The notes under the pieces are model-generated. The model saw only the letters and a program-made list of their open reading frames with translations. It was not told the DNA's origin and did no database searches. From the NCBI GenBank assembly GCA_963778025.1, contig CAVZTA010000003.1, positions 545,207-609,206 on the forward strand: DNA of 64,000 bases. The letters are read 5' to 3'. Made by a program: the position numbers and the translations under genes. The first letter of the stretch is position 1. Each line of letters opens with the position of its first letter. This document shows, piece after piece, positions 59,780 through 64,000 of the stretch. The stretch is from CAVZTA01 sp963778025 (GTDB lineage Bacteria > Chloroflexota > Limnocylindria > Limnocylindrales > CSP1-4).

Positions 59780-60121
59780 CTACTCTCCCGCCGGCGCCGG
59801 CGCCGTCGGCACCGGCTCGGGCGCGACGATCAGGGTGAGTCCGCGCTGGCCCACCACGCGAACGGGTCGTCCCTGCTCGATCCGCGCTCCGTCGGTGGAC
59901 GTCGCCGTCCACTCCTCCCCGGCGGCCAGGACGACACCCGCAGGGGCAAGGGCCGTCTTGGCCACACCGAGCTCTCCAAGGGCGACCTCCCTGACACCAC
60001 CGGCGCCGAATGCGTCCTCGTTCGCTCCGCGTCTGCGGGATGCCGCCCTGAAGACCCCGACCACGACGAAGATGACCACCCCCGCGACGATGGCACCGAG
60101 CACGACCTGGTCGATGGTCAC
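59780..60121 (-). CDS. short NfeD-like protein
   Basis: A 113-residue protein starting at GTG 60121, overlapping the stop of the longer NfeD gene as GTGA. One membrane helix (VVLGAIVAGVVIFVVVGVF) is followed by a soluble OB-fold NfeD C-domain: GELGVAKTALAPAGVVLAAG, EEWTATSTDG and PVRVVGQRGLTLIV. The OB domain repeats the C-terminal domain of its neighbour almost motif for motif, so it probably arose by partial duplication. It should join the SPFH protein in one membrane complex. Confidence 0.85.
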   Translation of the reverse strand: MTIDQVVLGAIVAGVVIFVVVGVFRAASRRRGANEDAFGAGGVREVALGELGVAKTALAPAGVVLAAGEEWTATSTDGARIEQGRPVRVVGQRGLTLIVAPEPVPTAPAPAGE

Positions 60122-61543
60122 GAAGCCTCCCCGGTCGAAGCGGTGCCCGCCGATCCCGCCTCGACGATGAGCGTCAGCCCTTCCTGGCCGACGACCCGCA
60201 CGTGCGCGCCGGGGGCGATACCGATCGGGCTGGCCGACCGGGCGGTCCACTCCTCCCCGGCAGCGTAGACCACGCCGAGCGGGGAGAGCGGTGTCTTGAC
60301 CAGGGCGTCACTCCCAGCCGGCACGATGTGGCTGCCGCCGGCGCCGTACGTCGCGCCGAACGCGTAGCTCCGTCGCCGGGCCCGCACCACCGTCACGAGC
60401 ACCAGCGCGACGTACACGCCGCGTGGCGATCGCCATGCCCAGGATCAACGGCGTGGCCACGGTCACATCCGGAGCCGTCGGGCTGCCCGGAGCCGTGTAC
60501 AGCGTGAACGCGCCCAGCACGAAGCAGATGAGCCCGCCGATGGCCAGCAGACCATGGCTGGTGACCGTGAACTCGAGGACGAACAGGACGATCGCCAGCA
60601 GGATCAGCAGGAGACCGGCCACGTTGAGCGGCAGGCTGCCGAAGCCGATGAAGGCGAGGACGAGCGCGATCGCACCGACGATGCCGGTCACGAAGTTCGG
60701 GCTCTGCACCTCGAACAGGAGGCCGTAGAACCCGATCGTCAGGAGGATGAATGCGACGTTCGGGTCGGACAGGAGGTGGATGAACGACTGGAACGGGTTC
60801 ATCGGCAGGTCGACGAGGGGCGCGTCCGCGATGTCGATGGTCACCGGCTGGGACGCGACCGTGACGACCTGGCCATCCGCCTGTCGGCGCACGTCCTCGA
60901 TCGAGGTTGCGATGCCGTCGACGGCGCCCAGGCGCACGGCTTCGACGGCCGACGAGCTGACGGCCTTGTCGACCGTCGAGACGGCCCAGTCGACGTTGCG
61001 GCCTCGTGTCTCAGCGACCGACCGGATGTTGGCGATCGCGTCGTTCTTGACCTTCTCGCCGATCGTGCCGGTGAGGTCCTCGCCGCCGGAGCCGACGGGG
61101 ACGCCGCGCCGATGTTCGTGCCGGGCGCCATGTACGCGAGGTTGGCCGCCAGCGTGATGAACGTCCCGGCACTGGCTGCACGTCCACCGCTGGGCGCGAC
61201 CCAGACGATGGCCGGGACGGGCGCCTCGAGCAGCGCGGACACGATCCGCTGCGTCGCATCGAGGGAGCCACCGGGGGTGTTCGAGCTGCACGATCAGGGC
61301 CGGTGAGGCGTCTTCGGCGGCACGATCGACCGCCGCCTCGATGTAGCCGGCCATGACGTTGTCCACGACCCCGGTCGCGGTGATGACGTAGACCGGCGCG
61401 GACGGGTCGCCGGCCGCCGCCGGGGACGCGCTCGGACCGCTCGGCGAGGGACTCGGGCTGGGGTCCGCGGCATCGGTCGGCGGAGCGGAGGTGCCGGCGA
61501 CGGTCAGGATCGAGCCACGCAGCCCCGGCAGCGAGGCCGAGGC
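60118..61543 (-). pseudogene. nfeD: NfeD with ClpP-class serine protease domain, several apparent frameshifts
   Basis: A protein of about 470 residues in several frames. A Pro/Ser-rich head is followed by VDNVMAGYIEAAVDRAAEDA, ALIVQLNTPGGSLDATQRIV after one extra base near 61275, and VAPSGGRAASAGTFITLAAN with the nucleophile Ser (about 61165). A missing base near 61095 leads to GGEDLTGTIGEKV and the catalytic Lys region (VDKAVSSSAVEAVRLG). Four membrane helices follow (IHLLSDPNVAFILLTIGFYG onwards). A further extra base near 60425 leads to the OB-fold C-domain. It should be a membrane protease that cuts slipin. The start codon cannot be fixed; a TAG precedes the head at 61547. Confidence 0.78.
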
Positions 61544-61711
61544 GACCTAGGTGGCGACGGACACGAAGTCCGTGATGTCCTGGTTCGGGTCGTGGCTGCA
61601 TCGACGGGTCGTCCTGATCCTCGACCGGATTATCACCCGGGCGTGTCAGGACCTCCGCATGGGTCCCCGTCGGGCCCAGTCGCGCATCCGTCGGGCGCCG
61701 CCGAACGGCGG

Positions 61712-62380
61712 TCAGGCCCGGACCGTGCCCGCCGCGGCGAAGGCCATCGCACGCTGGAGCGCGGCCTCGCGCATCTCCTCGGGGATCTCGACCGGTCCGC
61801 CGACCGTCATCGCACGGATGGCCGCCATCGCCGCCTCTTCGACGATGCCGCCGACCTGGACCGCCAGCTCGGGCGTCCGATGGAAGACCAGCACGCCGTG
61901 GTTGGCGAGCAGGACCGCCGGCGCGCCGCCGGCTGTCGCGGCCCGGATGTTCGCGACCGCCTGCTCCGAACCGCGGGGACCATAGGCCGCGACCGGTACG
62001 CCGTTCGGGAGGCCGAACATCGCGAGAGCCTCGATCCAGCAGTCGATGGGCCGTCGCGCGACCGCGAAGGCGGTGGCGAACGGCGAGTGGGTATGCACGA
62101 CGCAGCCGACCTCGGGGTGGTCCTGGTAGAGCGCGGTGTGCATCGCGACCACCGCACCCTGGATCGGCGGCAGCGTGCCCTCGCGCAGGGTGCCGTCGAG
62201 ACCGACGCGGACGACGTCGTCCGGCCCGACGCCCTGCAGCGACGGCGCGGAGGTGAAGTACATCTCGTCGCCATCGCCGGCGCGAAGACTCACATTGCCG
62301 TGCCCGTTGACCGAGATCGCTCCGCTCGCGACGACCCGCCGCGCCGCCTCGACGACCCCGGAAACGAGGGTTGCATCCAT
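61712..62380 (-). CDS. class II aldolase/adducin family protein
   Basis: A 222-residue class II (zinc) aldolase of the FucA/AraD fold. ISVNGHGNVSLRAGDGDEMY is the substrate-phosphate region, VVHTHSPFATAFA has two zinc histidines (about residues 95-97), and VLLANHGVLVF has the third. The zinc-ligand set H, H, H and a Glu (in VAMHT... region) appears complete. It would split a sugar phosphate or act as an epimerase on pentulose phosphate. It stands alone, between the NfeD operon and the hydrolase. The gap 61544-61711 shows no gene. Confidence 0.85.
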   Translation of the reverse strand: MDATLVSGVVEAARRVVASGAISVNGHGNVSLRAGDGDEMYFTSAPSLQGVGPDDVVRVGLDGTLREGTLPPIQGAVVAMHTALYQDHPEVGCVVHTHSPFATAFAVARRPIDCWIEALAMFGLPNGVPVAAYGPRGSEQAVANIRAATAGGAPAVLLANHGVLVFHRTPELAVQVGGIVEEAAMAAIRAMTVGGPVEIPEEMREAALQRAMAFAAAGTVRA

Positions 62381-62496
62381 GTCCCGATCCTCGGTTCGCT
62401 GGCTCCGGCCGGGCGGCGCGCAGCGGGCCGTGCGTGGTGCCGGATCCGCGAACGTACACCCGTCGTGTCAGGAACGCGGTGCGTCGGTCCGCCGGG

Positions 62497-63823
62497 TCAG
62501 TGCGGGGCTGTCCCGGAGCGGATCGAAGCGACGACGTCGAGGATCGCCTGGCTCGAGGCCGACGCGTCGTCACCCGAGACGAGCGAGTCGTGCGTGGCTG
62601 CCGGGATGATGCGGTGGACGCTCTCGGTCGAGAGTCCCGCGAGCCGGTCCTGCGCGGCCCCCCAGCCCGGCTGCCCACCGCTTCCGGCGCTCACCACGAT
62701 CAGCGGCAGCGAGCCGAGGCTCGTCACCGACTGCGCCTGGTCGAGCACGTCGGGGAGCTCCACGACCGCGTCCCGATACGCCCGCCCATAGGCGGGAGTC
62801 GCGTCTTCATCGCCGAACAGCCGCATGACGCCGATGCGGGCCAGCGGCGCGATGAGGGAGGCCAGCGGCCGCAGCACGAGTCGGTAGGTGGTCGGATAGT
62901 CCGGCAGCGCGGTGAAGGCGTCGGCAGGCTGGGCGTCGAGGAGGACGAGCCCTGCCAGCTGGTCCGGATAGCGCCCCGCGAAGACCCGGACGTAGTCGCC
63001 ACCCGACGAGTGGCCGACGAGGACATACGGCCCAGCCACGCCGGCGCGATCGAGGAGCGTCTGCAGATCGGTCGCGAGCGCGATGCCGTCCTGTGGTCCG
63101 GACTCGTCGCTCCGGCCATGACCCGCCCGGTCATAGGCGCAAACCTTCGTCGATGCGGCGATGGTCGGTGCGATGCGCGACCAGGACGACGACGACGCGC
63201 CGAGACCCGCCTGCAGGACGACGGTCGGGCTCCCGGACCCCGAGCACTCGAGGTACAGCCGACGGCCACCGACATCGATCAGCTGGCCGCTTCCGCTGTC
63301 CCTCGCCGGCTGGGATGCGGCGACCAGGGTTTCCATCGCTCCACCGATGCGCGATGAGCACGAGGACGGCGATCGGCGGGATGACGAGCCAGCGTCCCCA
63401 GCCCGTGAGGTGGTGCCGAACCTGCACCACCATCCAAGCCCCCACGACGATCAGGCCCACCGGCCACACCCAGCTCAGGACGTCCATGGCGGCTGGTCCC
63501 GGTCGGAACAGGATCAGGCCCAGCCCGACCAGTCCGAGCGCGACGGCGGGGACGGCCATCCACGGCTGCGGCTGCGCGCTGGACCGTGTCGTCAGGATGG
63601 CCATCAGGCCCCAGCCGATCCCGAACGCGAGCATCACCGAGCCGGTGACGACCGGTTCGGACCTGCCTGCAGCCGGGCCGAGGACGAACGCGATCGCCAG
63701 CGCGAGTCCGACCGCGAGTGAGGCGAGGATCGCAAGGACCGGCGAACGGTCGCTCCGGACGGGCGGGTAGCGGTTGCCGGTCACGGTGTCAGCAGCGGCG
63801 GACAAGCGCGCTCGAAACCTCAT
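62497..63823 (-). pseudogene. membrane-anchored alpha/beta hydrolase, apparent 1-base frameshift
   Basis: The N-terminal 150 residues (from ATG 63823) form five hydrophobic segments (VLAILASLAVGLALAIAFVL ... WVWPVGLIVVGAWMVVQV). Near 63355 one extra base interrupts the frame before METLVAASQ. The hydrolase domain then runs GGRRLYLECSGSGSPTVVLQ, AYDRAGHGRSD, LVGHSSGGDYVRVFAG with the nucleophile Ser in GHSSG, and a final HRIIPAATHDSL with the catalytic His. The full-length pattern, membrane head plus short linker, is common for this hydrolase group. The 63336-62497 frame alone would begin in mid-linker. Substrate is unknown. Confidence 0.75.
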
Positions 63824-63957
63824 CCTGCGTCACTCATCTCCGGTCCTGAGCGCGTCTGGGGGTCGGCTCGGAGTCTGCTCCCGCCCTCGGCCCTCGGGCA
63901 AGGCGCGGCCGAGGCTGCGTGTGATCAGGAACGATGGGCTGTACTCGCTCTGCCGCA
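63824..63957. other. intergenic region, nothing recognised
   Basis: The 134 bp upstream of the hydrolase gene contain no supportable ORF or RNA gene. They probably hold its promoter. Confidence 0.3.
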
Positions 63958-64000
63958 TTACGCGGTGATCGTCACGCTCGAGCTGGCCTCGAGGCCGGTG
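63958..64000 (-). CDS. possible C-terminus of a gene beyond the window
   Basis: The minus strand from the window's end is open for 13 codons (TGLEASSSVTITA) before a TAA at 63958-63960. The alternating pattern could be a final beta-strand. Nothing more can be said. Confidence 0.3.
   Translation of the reverse strand, partial: TGLEASSSVTITA

Noticed and set aside
1..64000. tRNA, rRNA, insertion sequences, att sites or replication origin
   Set aside because: I looked for T-loop motifs, rRNA-like stretches, transposase motifs and terminal repeats, and saw none that held up. A short tRNA could still be missed by eye.

Overview
The window is high-GC DNA (I judge about 70% G+C by eye) with dense protein-coding genes, Shine-Dalgarno sites of the GGAGG type and many 4-base ATGA/GTGA stop-start overlaps. 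I see no rRNA, tRNA, transposase, integrase, phage gene or CRISPR array. The gene families (DUF4386, DUF2461, LLM-type oxidoreductase, Rv2578c-like radical SAM, several Gfo/Idh dehydrogenases, DUF2088/LarA-like protein, GntR regulators, sugar ABC uptake) suggest a free-living heterotroph of the Chloroflexota (Limnocylindria-like) or a related high-GC soil or freshwater lineage. That placement is an inference.

Layout. 1-6.2 kb: tail of an IclR regulator, a DUF4386 membrane protein, then sugar or polyol catabolic genes (two Gfo/Idh dehydrogenases, a cupin, a xylose-isomerase-like TIM barrel). 6.4-12.3 kb: a HutC-type GntR regulator, a large TPR membrane protein, a ROK sugar kinase and deoC. Sites matching the HutC consensus GTMTAKAC lie in front of the 1926 Gfo/Idh gene, the GntR gene (shared with the divergent Gfo/Idh operon) and deoC, so these genes probably form one regulon. 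12.3-25 kb: small conserved proteins, an NAD-dependent epimerase, a radical SAM protein with a LexA-like box in its promoter, a proline/threonine-rich envelope protein, an MttB-family methyltransferase, CorA, a cation diffusion facilitator, and a patatin. 25-30.7 kb: tyrosinase coupled to a DUF2182 membrane protein, and an MBL hydrolase coupled to a thermolysin-like peptidase, divergent from a 90-residue Gly-rich small protein.

30.7-47.4 kb is the most striking block. A LarA-like protein and an SDR run left; two cupins, nagB, a DegT aminotransferase, a Gfo/Idh dehydrogenase, a ceramidase-N-domain protein, a SIS protein, a FadR-type GntR regulator, a sugar ABC importer without its ATPase, nagA, a LamG/beta-propeller protein, an APH-like kinase and gluconokinase run right. 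Two near-identical promoter/operator sequences (about 32966-33004 and 38995-39033) with the FadR-type core TNGTNNNACNA tie the block together. It looks like an amino-sugar or aminocyclitol utilisation system that I cannot match to a described pathway.

47.6-64 kb: a lipoprotein, a scar of decayed dehydratase/DapA-like genes, an MFS exporter, an LLM oxidoreductase, an amidohydrolase, a BNR sialidase-like protein, a secreted RTX-repeat protein, a MarR/ECF-sigma divergent pair around a 22-bp palindrome, a UBP-type zinc finger next to a ferritin-like protein, an nfeD-nfeD-SPFH operon, a class II aldolase and a membrane-anchored alpha/beta hydrolase.

A caution for the whole window: at least 20 places show a conserved protein that continues in a neighbouring frame, and most fit a single extra base. 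The amino-acid sequence on both sides stays well conserved, so base-level sequence error is more likely than gene decay, but I cannot prove it from one sequence. These genes are given as one feature each, with the approximate frameshift position.
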